Below the pieces are notes generated by a model. It was given only the letters and a program-made list of their open reading frames with translations, was not told the origin of the DNA and did not search any database. A DNA stretch of 64,000 bases from Chloroflexota bacterium (GTDB lineage Bacteria > Chloroflexota > Anaerolineae > UBA7937 > B3-Chlor): NCBI GenBank assembly GCA_030603665.1, contig JAUVXJ010000017.1:1-64000 (forward strand), written 5' to 3'. Shown one piece after another: positions 41,377 through 50,479 of this stretch (position 1 is the stretch's first letter; each line of letters begins with the position of its first letter). Both the position numbers and the translations under genes were made by a program.

Positions 41377-42177
41377 TTGAGTGTAACCCTGGTGGTCGCA
41401 ACACTCCTGCTCATGGCCAACTGTGCCACTGAGCCTACCCCTACACCTGACCTCGTGGCAACGGAAGTCTCTGTACATAAGGCGGCAGCCGCTACCCTGA
41501 CCGCCGAGGCGCCCATAGCTACCGCCACATCATTGCCCACCAATACACCCACTGCCACTTCTACTCAGACGCCGAGTCCCACAGCGACTACCACCTACAC
41601 TGCGACTCCGGCTCCCCCCACGCCAACTCCCACAACTCCGCCCCCATTGGACATCGATCCAAGCTCGGTCGCGTTGATGTTGAGTGACCTTCCGCCGGGG
41701 TTCTACGTCGTTGAAACCGATACTGGCCCGACAACCAATCGGGAGATTGCCGACACACATCCGAATCCCGAGGAGTACATGCAACTGCTTGGCCAGTGGG
41801 GTAGAACTTCCGGGTGGCGGTCCAGTTTCAGCCGTGGCCCGGAGCTGGAGAGTCTCTTCCAGGTTCAATTGATAGAGAACTATGTGTCAATCTACCGAAC
41901 TGCTGACGGTGCGCACCTGTCGCTGGCCAACTGGTCCGTGGACTTGTCTTCCAGGTTCGATGAATTCCGGCAAGTCTCTGTGCCGGGGCTCGGTCACGAA
42001 GCGCAGGGCTACATGGCGAAGCTGACTGGTGAGTCGTGGACAGTCGCTTCCTATGTCCTGAACTTCCGCTTTCGTAACGTATTCGTAAGTGTGCGGGTAT
42101 TTGGACTCGAAGGGGGTGTATCGATGGATGATGCGATCCCTCTCGCTCAGATAGTCCTGCAACGTCTGGGTGGCTAA
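41377..42177 (+). CDS. Thr/Pro-rich lipoprotein of unknown function
   Basis: About 266 residues. A signal with lipobox LLLMANC is followed by a threonine/proline-rich linker (about residues 35-90) and a globular domain of about 170 residues that starts LDIDPSSVALMLSDLPPGFY. The listed start is TTG, 20 bases from the strong ribosome site GAAGGAGG (41349-41356). At the proper distance stands ATC (41365), which would give a signal beginning Ile/Met-Ala-Asn-Arg. So the true start may be a rare ATC. Family not recognised. Confidence 0.6.
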   Translation: MSVTLVVATLLLMANCATEPTPTPDLVATEVSVHKAAAATLTAEAPIATATSLPTNTPTATSTQTPSPTATTTYTATPAPPTPTPTTPPPLDIDPSSVALMLSDLPPGFYVVETDTGPTTNREIADTHPNPEEYMQLLGQWGRTSGWRSSFSRGPELESLFQVQLIENYVSIYRTADGAHLSLANWSVDLSSRFDEFRQVSVPGLGHEAQGYMAKLTGESWTVASYVLNFRFRNVFVSVRVFGLEGGVSMDDAIPLAQIVLQRLGG

Positions 42178-42227
42178 TGAATTCGTAGATCGCGATTGGC
42201 ACACACCTCCTCGAATGGCCTTAGGAA

Positions 42228-43028
42228 ATGACGGACATCAGAGCGTACCTGAACTGGGATAGTGGCTACTCGCCAATCAACAGAGAGGAAAGGAATCTGG
42301 CCGCGATCCTCTATCACGTTCTGCTCTTGAGCGACAATCTCGGTCAGTTCCTTGACCTCATTGAGTGTCCCTTCGAAGTGGTCGAATCAGAGATGGGCAT
42401 CTTCCTGGAATACGCCTACGTCCGTGACCTATGGTCTCAGATCGATGACAACGACATTAAGAGAGGGTTGATTCTTGAGCTGTTGAAGCCCGCATACGCG
42501 GACGCATTACGGAAGACATCCGTGCTCAAGTTCAACCGCTACTTTGGAGCTGTTCCTCGAGCGTCTGCCAGATACATACAGAGTCCGGGACTATGGAGCG
42601 TACGGAGTCTAGACAAGACGGTCCAAGATGATTACGAATTCTTGAAGACCTGTATGTTCAAGTGGGCCTTCAATGCCAAGCCTGACATTGTCATTCACAC
42701 ATCGAGGGATGACGCTGTGTGCATTGAGGCGAAGCTGGAGTCTTCGGAGGGCCACTATCCACAATCAGGAGTCGAGAAGAAGGTCTTCCGATCTCGCGGA
42801 TTGGAGTACGTGAGACAGACAGAATTGCAGAAGTACCTGATGGAAGAGCTATTGGGGATTAGGACGCGGTTCGTGTTCCTGGTTCAGAAGGCGGGTCAGA
42901 CTTCTGACACCCACCGAGTCCTGCTGTGGAAAGACGCGTTCAAGAGCCTGGAGGTGGGCGGCGTTCCGGAATTCATGTTGGAGATGATCGACGCGCACTG
43001 TCCCGGGGCTGCTGAGAATTCAAACTGA
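42228..43028 (+). CDS. PD-(D/E)XK-like protein next to cas3
   Basis: A 266-residue protein. The segment AKPDIVIHTSRDDAVCIEAKLE has the order Pro-Asp, beta strand, Glu-x-Lys of the PD-(D/E)XK nuclease superfamily, and TELQKYLMEELLG supplies a following helix. The N-terminal 140 residues are helical and not recognised. It lies 160 bases upstream of cas3 on the same strand, but it is not a standard type I-E gene. It could be an accessory defence nuclease or an independent cargo gene. Confidence 0.55.
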   Translation: MTDIRAYLNWDSGYSPINREERNLAAILYHVLLLSDNLGQFLDLIECPFEVVESEMGIFLEYAYVRDLWSQIDDNDIKRGLILELLKPAYADALRKTSVLKFNRYFGAVPRASARYIQSPGLWSVRSLDKTVQDDYEFLKTCMFKWAFNAKPDIVIHTSRDDAVCIEAKLESSEGHYPQSGVEKKVFRSRGLEYVRQTELQKYLMEELLGIRTRFVFLVQKAGQTSDTHRVLLWKDAFKSLEVGGVPEFMLEMIDAHCPGAAENSN

Positions 43029-43188
43029 GACCTAGCAACCAAGACGTGTATAGTCGTGTCCGGAGGTGCCAGCTTTGAAGGAGACACGGGAATGCGATTT
43101 CGGGGCAGACGCGCCAAGATGAGCCCTTGAGCGGCGTCTGTCGCTGTACCTCAAGCCCATCTCACGCTCGAGCGGAAGGCAGCCTGAG

Positions 43189-45861
43189 ATGATCGACAAA
43201 CCTCTGCATCATCTTTTGTGGGCCAAGAAGGACAAAGATGGCCGCTACCACCCCCTGCTCTGCCACCTCATCGACGTCGCCCGGGTTGCACAGGGCCTGT
43301 GGGACGAAGTCCTGACCGATAGTATCAGGCAGCACTACTGCAGTCTGCTTCATTTGCAGCCTCAGGAGGCCCGCGCGATCCTCTCCTTCTGGATAGGGCT
43401 CCACGACCTGGGCAAAGCCAGCCCTGCCTTCCAGCGGCGCGACACTCGTGCAATGCAGCGTCTCAGCGCCACCGGCCTGCCCTTCCCGCGAGTATTCGTT
43501 CGCTCGCGGTGCCGTCATAGTACAGTGTCCGCCAAATCGGTGAGGGTAGTGCTCCAAGAAGAGACAGGCCTGGACTCGGAGCTATCCACACTTGTGGCGC
43601 GGACGCTCGGTGGCCACCACGGAAACTGGCCGCTGGCGACCGATCTGAGGGACCTGAGGACGTCCGACGTCGGTGGCGAGGAGTGGGGCGCAGTACGGAG
43701 TAGCCTTCTCCTGGAGATGATCACGCTCTTTCGCCCTCCGCGGGTGGAGAGAGCACTGACTCGACTGGACGAAAACAGCCTGGTGGTGCTGCTTTCAGGT
43801 CTGTGCGTGGTCGCCGATTGGATCGGTTCCATGGAGACCTACTTCCCATTCACGGATTTGCCTATCGATCCCGTGCACTATGCTCGGCGGGCTGAGGAGC
43901 AGGCAATCCACGCCCTGGAGGAACTGGGCTGGGTAGGGTGGTCGCCCCCGAGGACAGTGTTGTCCTTTGAGAACCTGTGTAGTGTCGCCCAGCCTCGCCC
44001 CATGCAAGAAGCTGTGATAGCACTAGCCGAGGAATTGGAGGAGCCGGCGCTGGTGATCATCGAAGCCCCCACTGGGGTGGGGAAGACGGAGGCGGCCCTC
44101 TACCTGGCCGACCACTGGGCGGTGACTTGCCAGCAGCGTGGGCTGTACGTAGCGATGCCCACCATGGCCACTAGCAACCAGATGTTCGGTCGCGTGCGCG
44201 ATGTTCTGGCGCGCCGCTACCCCAACAGCCTTGTCAACCTGCATCTGGTGCACAGCCAGGCTCGATGGAGAGATGATGTCACGGCCCTGCGACTGGAGAC
44301 GGCGGATGATCAAGAGGACGGCACGGTGGGCGCCATGACCTGGTTCCTGCCCCGCAAGCGCACGCTGCTGGCCCCCTTTGGCGTAGGGACGGTCGACCAA
44401 GCCCTGCTCTCGGTGCTACAGACCCGCCACTTCTTCCTGCGCTTGTTCGGACTCAGCCACAAGACGGTGGTCTTTGACGAGGTTCACGCTTACGACACCT
44501 ATATGTCCACAATCTTCCAGCGCCTGCTCGGGTGGCTACGCGTGCTTGGCACATCGGTGGTCATGCTCTCCGCTACCCTTCCAAAGCAGACGCGCGGCCA
44601 ACTGCTGAGGGCCTACTCTGGAAGAGACGCGCGGCCAGCAGAGATCGCTTCGTACCCGGCGATCACCTGGGCCATGGGGGACCGAAGCGGGGTAGTACCC
44701 CTTGAGGAGGGAGAAGAGCGGGTTCTAGGACTGGGTTGGATAGACCGTGAGCCCCAGGCCATCGTGGAGCGCTTGACCACCGAGTTGAGCGAAGGCGGCT
44801 GTGCCGCTGTAATCTGCAACACAGTTGGCCGAGCGCAAGAGCTGTACAAGGCGTTGCGCAATGGTGAGATTGTGCCCCCGGGGGACTTGCACCTTTTCCA
44901 CGCCCGCTTCCCTCTTGCCTGGCGCGACGAGACCGAGAAGCTAGTGCTCTCTGCCTTCGGCAAGGGGGATCATCGACCTGCCAGGGCGGTGGTGGTGGCG
45001 ACCCAGGTCATTGAGCAGAGTCTGGATCTCGATTTCGACCTGATGATCTCCGATCTGGCCCCCGCGGACCTGATCCTTCAGCGCGCAGGTCGGCTTCACC
45101 GTCATGAGCGAGGAACTCGCCCCGCTCCTCTCAGACTGCCGCAGCTCTTGATCGCCAAACCGGCTGACGAGGCGGGTGTCCCGGATTTCGGCCCCGACAT
45201 CTACGTGTACGAAGAGTACGTCCTCTTGCGCTCCTATCTCTCTTTGCTTGCTCGGGCGCGACTGGCCCTGCCCAGCGACACCACGGCTCTTATCGAGGCG
45301 GTGTACGGTGGCGAGGAGTTCGGGCAGGAACTCACGCCCTCCTTGGCCGCTGCCCTCGCGGACGCTCAGGAGAGAATGCAGCGCCATGAGGAAGAGCACG
45401 TCCACAAGGCCCGGCAGAAGCTGGTGCGGCCCCCGGACGCCGATGACCTGCTGGAAATGCGCAATCTGGGCTTGGAGGAGGACAGCCCAGAGCTTCACGA
45501 AGCCTTCCAGGCCCTTACGCGGCTCGGCAGGCCCGGCATCTCCGTGGTCTGTCTGCATACCGGGCCGGATGGCTTGAACGTGGAGCCGGACGGTTCAGGG
45601 CCGCTTGTCGCCCTCGGGAAGCGGCCGGACTCCGAGCTCACTAGGCACCTGGCTATGCACACGATCTCCGTCTCCCACCGCTCGGTATTCGATTATCTCC
45701 ACTCCCAGCCTGTGCCGAATGTCTGGAAGGACCACCCACTGCTGCGGAACCACCGGGTGGGGGTGTTCACCGATGGGCTTTGTGTACTGGGAGACTGCGG
45801 CTATACGTTACGCCTGACGCGCGAGTTCGGACTAGAGATCGAAAGAGAGGAGGTGACATGA
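43189..45861 (+). CDS. cas3: CRISPR-associated nuclease-helicase Cas3 (type I-E)
   Basis: An 890-residue fused HD nuclease and superfamily 2 helicase, recruited by Cascade to degrade target DNA. The HD domain has HPLLCHLIDV, H72-D73 in GLHDLGKASPAFQ and GGHHGNW. The helicase has Walker A EAPTGVGKTE (K299), the DEVH box D430-E-V-H433, MLSATLPK, and the motif VI block QRAGRLHRH. The stop overlaps the cas8e start (ATGA). Confidence 0.96.
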   Translation: MIDKPLHHLLWAKKDKDGRYHPLLCHLIDVARVAQGLWDEVLTDSIRQHYCSLLHLQPQEARAILSFWIGLHDLGKASPAFQRRDTRAMQRLSATGLPFPRVFVRSRCRHSTVSAKSVRVVLQEETGLDSELSTLVARTLGGHHGNWPLATDLRDLRTSDVGGEEWGAVRSSLLLEMITLFRPPRVERALTRLDENSLVVLLSGLCVVADWIGSMETYFPFTDLPIDPVHYARRAEEQAIHALEELGWVGWSPPRTVLSFENLCSVAQPRPMQEAVIALAEELEEPALVIIEAPTGVGKTEAALYLADHWAVTCQQRGLYVAMPTMATSNQMFGRVRDVLARRYPNSLVNLHLVHSQARWRDDVTALRLETADDQEDGTVGAMTWFLPRKRTLLAPFGVGTVDQALLSVLQTRHFFLRLFGLSHKTVVFDEVHAYDTYMSTIFQRLLGWLRVLGTSVVMLSATLPKQTRGQLLRAYSGRDARPAEIASYPAITWAMGDRSGVVPLEEGEERVLGLGWIDREPQAIVERLTTELSEGGCAAVICNTVGRAQELYKALRNGEIVPPGDLHLFHARFPLAWRDETEKLVLSAFGKGDHRPARAVVVATQVIEQSLDLDFDLMISDLAPADLILQRAGRLHRHERGTRPAPLRLPQLLIAKPADEAGVPDFGPDIYVYEEYVLLRSYLSLLARARLALPSDTTALIEAVYGGEEFGQELTPSLAAALADAQERMQRHEEEHVHKARQKLVRPPDADDLLEMRNLGLEEDSPELHEAFQALTRLGRPGISVVCLHTGPDGLNVEPDGSGPLVALGKRPDSELTRHLAMHTISVSHRSVFDYLHSQPVPNVWKDHPLLRNHRVGVFTDGLCVLGDCGYTLRLTREFGLEIEREEVT

Positions 45862-47402
45862 GCTGCACGTTTGATTTGCTTGAATCCCCCTGGATTCCCT
45901 GTGTTCGTCGGGACGGTAGCCCTGTCGAGTTGAGTTTGCGCGGTGTCCTGTCCGTTGCTCACGAGTTGCGGGAACTGCACGGCGAATCGCCACCGGTCAC
46001 GGCGTCCCTTCAGCGTCTCTTGCTGGCCGTGTTGCATCGCGCATTTGGGCCAGCGTCGCATGAAGAATGGGCCGACCTTTGGCAGACCGGGCGCTGGGAT
46101 GGGAAGAAGCTGGATGCCTACCTGGACCGCTGGCGCGACCGGTTCGACCTCTTTCAACCCGAGCGCCCCTTCTACCAGGCCCCCGACGATAGGGTGAAGC
46201 CCAAATCGGTGGCCACGTTGGTCCAGGAGGTGGCCTCAGGCAACAACCCTACCCTCTTCGACCACCACACTGAGGACCAAGGGTTGACGCTGACCCCCGG
46301 CCAGGCAGCGCGGATGGTGGTTGCAGCGCAGGCCTTCGGCCTGGCTGGACTGAGCGGCCTGCCCCAGAAGTTCACCGACGGGCCCTGCGCGCGGGGCATC
46401 TGTTTTCTGGTCCAAGGGGATTCCCTGTTCGAGACGCTAGCTCTCAACCTGCTGCGCTACCCCACCAGCGAGAGTGTCCTGCCCCACAACGCTGATGATT
46501 GTCCATCCTGGGAGATGGACGATCCCTTCTGTCCCCCGCGGTCATACCCCCGTGGCTACCTGGACTACCTCACCTGGCAGAATCGCCGCATTCTTCTCTT
46601 GCCCAGGAGCACGGCGGAAGCGGTCGTCGTGGAGCAGGTGACCGCGGCGCCGGGTCTGCGGCTGGCCGCCGGTGTGTGGGACCCCATGAAGCATTACTCC
46701 GAGCCCAGGCAGGGGCAGAAGGGGGGACCCAGGTCTCTTCGCTTTCGGGAGGACCGGGCTTTGTGGCGCGATAGTGTTGCCCTTTTCCGATTCGACTCGG
46801 ACCGGTTCCATCCTCCGCGCGCCTTCTACTGGCTGGGGGAACTGGTAGACAGGGGGCATCTGGATATTTCTCAGACCAGGCGCTACCTGGCCCTGGGCAT
46901 GGCTACAAGGCAGGCTCGCGTTGACTTCTACCGGTCGGAGCGCATGCCACTGCCCCTGGCCTATCTGCGAGACCAGGAGCTGGTGAACCACCTCCAAGAC
47001 GTGCTGGAAATGGCCGAGCGGTCGGCCCGCCAGCTCTGGGGGGCCACGCGCACCCTGGCCACTCTACTCCTTTCCCCGGAGAGCGACCTGGAGGGGGGGC
47101 GCCGACCAGCCCCGGAGGACCTGACGGGCCTTACCGGGCAATGGGCCGTGGAGCGCCGCTACTGGTCACGGCTGGAAACACCCTTCATGGAGACAGTAGA
47201 GGCCCTGCCCAGGGATCCGGAACGCACGTTGGAGCAGTGGCGCGAGATACTCCTGCGAGGTGCCAGGGAGGCGTTCGACCAGGCAGCGAACAACCTGGCT
47301 CACGATCCGAGGGCTCTGAAAGCGGTTGTTCGGGCCAGCGGTCAATTGGCGGCGGGGCTGGCCAAGGCACTGCCGGCAGAGGAGTCAGCTGTCCCGGCGT
47401 AG
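45858..47402 (+). CDS. cas8e: Cascade large subunit Cas8e (CasA/Cse1)
   Basis: A 514-residue large subunit of type I-E Cascade, recognising the PAM. The N terminus FDLLESPWIPCVRRDGSPVE is typical of Cse1, as is FQPERPFYQ. The C-terminal helical region, which contacts Cse2, is complete. AGAGAGGAGGTGAC precedes the start, and the start overlaps the cas3 stop by four bases. Confidence 0.93.
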   Translation: MSCTFDLLESPWIPCVRRDGSPVELSLRGVLSVAHELRELHGESPPVTASLQRLLLAVLHRAFGPASHEEWADLWQTGRWDGKKLDAYLDRWRDRFDLFQPERPFYQAPDDRVKPKSVATLVQEVASGNNPTLFDHHTEDQGLTLTPGQAARMVVAAQAFGLAGLSGLPQKFTDGPCARGICFLVQGDSLFETLALNLLRYPTSESVLPHNADDCPSWEMDDPFCPPRSYPRGYLDYLTWQNRRILLLPRSTAEAVVVEQVTAAPGLRLAAGVWDPMKHYSEPRQGQKGGPRSLRFREDRALWRDSVALFRFDSDRFHPPRAFYWLGELVDRGHLDISQTRRYLALGMATRQARVDFYRSERMPLPLAYLRDQELVNHLQDVLEMAERSARQLWGATRTLATLLLSPESDLEGGRRPAPEDLTGLTGQWAVERRYWSRLETPFMETVEALPRDPERTLEQWREILLRGAREAFDQAANNLAHDPRALKAVVRASGQLAAGLAKALPAEESAVPA

Positions 47403-47450
47403 CCACCGCCCCACCTGCCGCACGGAGATTCATAGCGAGAGGAGGTTGGA

Positions 47451-47957
47451 ATGAGTCAAACCGATGAGTTCATAGGCTATCTGGAGCGCCGCCGCGAGGA
47501 CCGCGCCACCCTGGCGGCCCTGCGTCGGGGGCTTGGTCGCCCGCCGGGCACAGTCGCTGACATGTACCGCTACATCGTGCCCTGGCTCTCCGAGGATACC
47601 CCGCTGTGGCGTGAGGCGGCCTTCTACACCATCGCCGCGCTCTTCGCTTATCACCCAGAGGGCGGGGGAAGCGGCAATATGGGGGATCACTTTGCGCGGG
47701 CACGGCGTGGCGTGGCCGACGATACCGCCATCGAGCGCAGGTTCACAGTCCTCCTGGCTGCGCACCCAGAGGAGCTGGAGTTCCATCTGCGCCAGGCGGT
47801 CAGCGTTCTGAAATCCAAGGGCGTGTCCGTCGACTGGCGCCAACTGCTGGTCGATTACGATGCCTGGAGCCACCCTGACGGCTATGTGCAGCGCCGTTGG
47901 GCGAGGGCCTTCTGGGGGCGCCGGGCTCACGAAGAAGACAAGAACGAGGAGGAGTAG
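47451..47957 (+). CDS. cse2: Cascade small subunit Cse2 (CasB/Cas11)
   Basis: A 168-residue, helical small subunit that forms a dimer in the belly of Cascade. The DRATLAALRRGLGRPPGT segment and the C-terminal VQRRWARAFW are typical. The ribosome site is GAGAGGAGGTTGGA. It is placed between cas8e and cas7, the standard order. Confidence 0.93.
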   Translation: MSQTDEFIGYLERRREDRATLAALRRGLGRPPGTVADMYRYIVPWLSEDTPLWREAAFYTIAALFAYHPEGGGSGNMGDHFARARRGVADDTAIERRFTVLLAAHPEELEFHLRQAVSVLKSKGVSVDWRQLLVDYDAWSHPDGYVQRRWARAFWGRRAHEEDKNEEE

Positions 47958-47959
47958 AG

Positions 47960-49090
47960 ATGTTTGTGGAACTGCACATGATTCAGAACTTCAGCCCCAG
48001 TAACCTCAACCGTGATGACACCAACAACCCGAAGGACTGCGAGTTCGGCGGCGTGCGTCGCGCCCGCATCTCCTCGCAGTGCATCAAGAGGGCCATCCGC
48101 ACCTCGCCTGAGTTCGCAGAAACCACCGGCGTCGACATCGGAACCCGCACGAGGTGGCTCAACCGCCTACTGCGTCAACGCCTCGTGGACGGCGGGAAAC
48201 CGGGGACTGAGGTGGATGCGGTCCTTCCAGCGTTCTTGGGAGAGTACGCTGGCAAGCTGGACAAGGAAGGCGGTCGGACTGCCGTACTCATCTATCTGAG
48301 CGAACAAGAGCTCAGCGATCTCCCCGAGATCATGGTCGAGAACTGGGCTGAGCTCGCGGCGGAAGATAGCCGCGACGCCACGGTCAAGCGCCTGGTCAAG
48401 CGCCTCGTCAAGGGCTCCCGGGGCGTGACCAGCGCCCCCGACATAGCCCTTTTCGGGCGGATGCTCGCTGAACAACCCGAGTTGAACCTGGAGGCCGCCT
48501 GCCAGGTGGCGCACGCCATCTCCACCCACCGAGTGACCATGGACATGGACTTCTTTACCGCAGTCGACGACCTTCAGGAGAGCGAAGAGACGGGAGCGGG
48601 CATGATGGGTTTTGTCGGGTTCGACAGCGCCTGCTTCTATCGGTACTCGCGCATCGACTGGCGACACCTTGTGGAGACCCTGAGGGGTGACAAGGACGTG
48701 GCGCTGCGCACGGTGGAGGCCTTCTTGCGGGCCTCGCTGGCTGCCGTGCCTTCGGGCAAGCAGAACAGCTTTGCTGCGCACAATCCGCCCAGCCTCGCCC
48801 TCGCCGTGGTGCGGCGGGATGGCATGGGCTGGTCCCTGGCTAACGCCTTCGAGCGTCCTGTTCGCGCCGAGCGGGAGGGCGGGCTGGTGGCCCCCTCTGT
48901 CGCTGCCCTGGACCGGTACTGGGGCCGACTGTGTGACCTCTACGAAGCCGAGACCCTCTTGTCCAGAGCAGTTCTTCCCCTTGAACCCGATCTCCCGCTG
49001 GATAGGTTGGACGACGACGCCGGGGGCAACGTGGGCGAGTGGGTGGCCGCGGTGACTAACGCGCTCTCCACCGAAGAGGCATCGCCATGA
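47960..49090 (+). CDS. cas7: Cascade backbone subunit Cas7e (CasC/Cse4)
   Basis: A 376-residue backbone protein binding the crRNA. The N-terminal blocks FVELHMIQNFSPSNLNRDD and GGVRRARISSQCIKRAIR are diagnostic of Cse4. The start at 47960 follows GAGGAGGAGTAGAG; the stop of cse2 is three bases earlier. Confidence 0.95.
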   Translation: MFVELHMIQNFSPSNLNRDDTNNPKDCEFGGVRRARISSQCIKRAIRTSPEFAETTGVDIGTRTRWLNRLLRQRLVDGGKPGTEVDAVLPAFLGEYAGKLDKEGGRTAVLIYLSEQELSDLPEIMVENWAELAAEDSRDATVKRLVKRLVKGSRGVTSAPDIALFGRMLAEQPELNLEAACQVAHAISTHRVTMDMDFFTAVDDLQESEETGAGMMGFVGFDSACFYRYSRIDWRHLVETLRGDKDVALRTVEAFLRASLAAVPSGKQNSFAAHNPPSLALAVVRRDGMGWSLANAFERPVRAEREGGLVAPSVAALDRYWGRLCDLYEAETLLSRAVLPLEPDLPLDRLDDDAGGNVGEWVAAVTNALSTEEASP

Positions 49091-49770
49091 CCACGCTCCT
49101 ATTGCGGCTGGCGGGGCCGATGCAGTCATGGGGCGTCCAGAGCCGCTTCACCGTCAGGGACACCGGCCTGGAACCGTCCAAGAGTGGCGTGGTCGGACTG
49201 CTCTGTGCTGCCCTCGGACGCCGGCGCGACGAGCCGGTGGACGATCTGGCCGAACTGACCATGGCCGTGCGCGCGGACCAGGAGGGCCTAGTCCAGCGCG
49301 ACTATCACACCGCTGGCAAGGACGGCTTTCTCAGGGCCAGCGGAACGGTGGAGCGCAGGAACGTGGTGGTCTCCACCCGCTACTATCTCGCCGACGCCCG
49401 TTTTCTGGTGGGGGTGGCCGGGGAAGACTGTGACTTGCTGGCGAGGGCCCACGCCGCTCTCCGGGACCCTCACTGGCCACTTTACCTGGGCCGCAAAGCC
49501 TTCCCACCCGGGGAGCCAGTCTGGCTTCAGAACGGACTATGTGGCGACCAGGAGCTTACGGACGCTATCGCGAGGTATCCCTGGCTGGGCACCGATCCGA
49601 GGAGGCACCCAGAGCGTGTGCGCTTAGTCATGGAGGACGACTGGGGTCAGGAGATACGTGCCGACCAGCCGATTTCCTTTGCCCAGCGGCTATTCGCCCC
49701 CCGGCGCGTTCGAACCCTGTACTTGCAGACACCGCCCATGGAGGACGAGCCATGTACCTCACTCGATTGA
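49087..49770 (+). CDS. cas5: Cascade subunit Cas5e (CasD)
   Basis: A 227-residue RAMP-type protein that holds the crRNA 5' handle. LLLRLAGPMQSWGVQSRF at the N terminus and PSKSGVVGLLCAALGRRRDE are diagnostic. It overlaps cas7 by four bases (ATGA) and cas6e by 19. Confidence 0.95.
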   Translation: MTTLLLRLAGPMQSWGVQSRFTVRDTGLEPSKSGVVGLLCAALGRRRDEPVDDLAELTMAVRADQEGLVQRDYHTAGKDGFLRASGTVERRNVVVSTRYYLADARFLVGVAGEDCDLLARAHAALRDPHWPLYLGRKAFPPGEPVWLQNGLCGDQELTDAIARYPWLGTDPRRHPERVRLVMEDDWGQEIRADQPISFAQRLFAPRRVRTLYLQTPPMEDEPCTSLD

Positions 49771-50390
49771 TCCTCAACCCTCGCAACCGGCGAGTTCGAA
49801 AGGAGATCGCCGATCCATATCAGATGCACAGGAGCGTCATGCGGGCCTTCCCCGACGATCTGAGCTCTGATCAAGAGCGGGTGCTCTTCAGGTTGGAGAC
49901 CCCACGAGGTGGGCCACCCGTGCTCCTGGTACAATCCCATACTGAGCCCGACTGGTCGTGGCTGGCCTCTGACGATGGAGCGCGCGGATATCTCATGGTG
50001 GCAGAGGACCCCAACCCTCACGTCAAGAGTTTTGGTCTCGATTTGGAGCCTTCGCAGATTCTGGCCTTCCGGCTACGGGCCAACCCCACCGTGAAACGCA
50101 ACGGGAAGCGCCTCGGGCTGTATCGCGAAGAGGAGCAGTTGGAGTGGGTTGCTCGCAAAGCCAAGCAGAGTGGCTTGCGCCTGGTGTCGGTCAGGACCAG
50201 CAAGGAGAAGGTGATGGACTGGGTGGCTCATAGAGGGTCACGGGAGGAGAACCTTCGCTTACTGTCTGTCCAGTTCGATGGGCTGCTGGAGGTTGGGGAT
50301 CCCGCACGACTGCGCCAGGCTGTGGAGAAGGGCATCGGCAGCGGCAAGGGTTTTGGCTTTGGATTGCTGTCCCTGGCTAGGCCCTCTTGA
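49752..50390 (+). CDS. cas6e: crRNA endonuclease Cas6e (CasE/Cse3)
   Basis: A 212-residue ferredoxin-like crRNA-processing nuclease. MYLTRLILNPRNRRVRKEIA and YQMHRSVMRAFPD match Cse3; H27-like histidine is in the latter. The glycine-rich loop GIGSGKGFGFGLLSLAR closes the protein. The substrate is the hairpin of the 29-base repeats downstream. Confidence 0.95.
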   Translation: MYLTRLILNPRNRRVRKEIADPYQMHRSVMRAFPDDLSSDQERVLFRLETPRGGPPVLLVQSHTEPDWSWLASDDGARGYLMVAEDPNPHVKSFGLDLEPSQILAFRLRANPTVKRNGKRLGLYREEEQLEWVARKAKQSGLRLVSVRTSKEKVMDWVAHRGSREENLRLLSVQFDGLLEVGDPARLRQAVEKGIGSGKGFGFGLLSLARPS

Positions 50391-50479
50391 GATGACGCGC
50401 ACCGAGTCAGACGATGCAGTGGAGAGGTGCTGCTGAGGCGACGTCGTCGCAGCGCCTCCCCTTGAAAGGAGGTGTCGGG

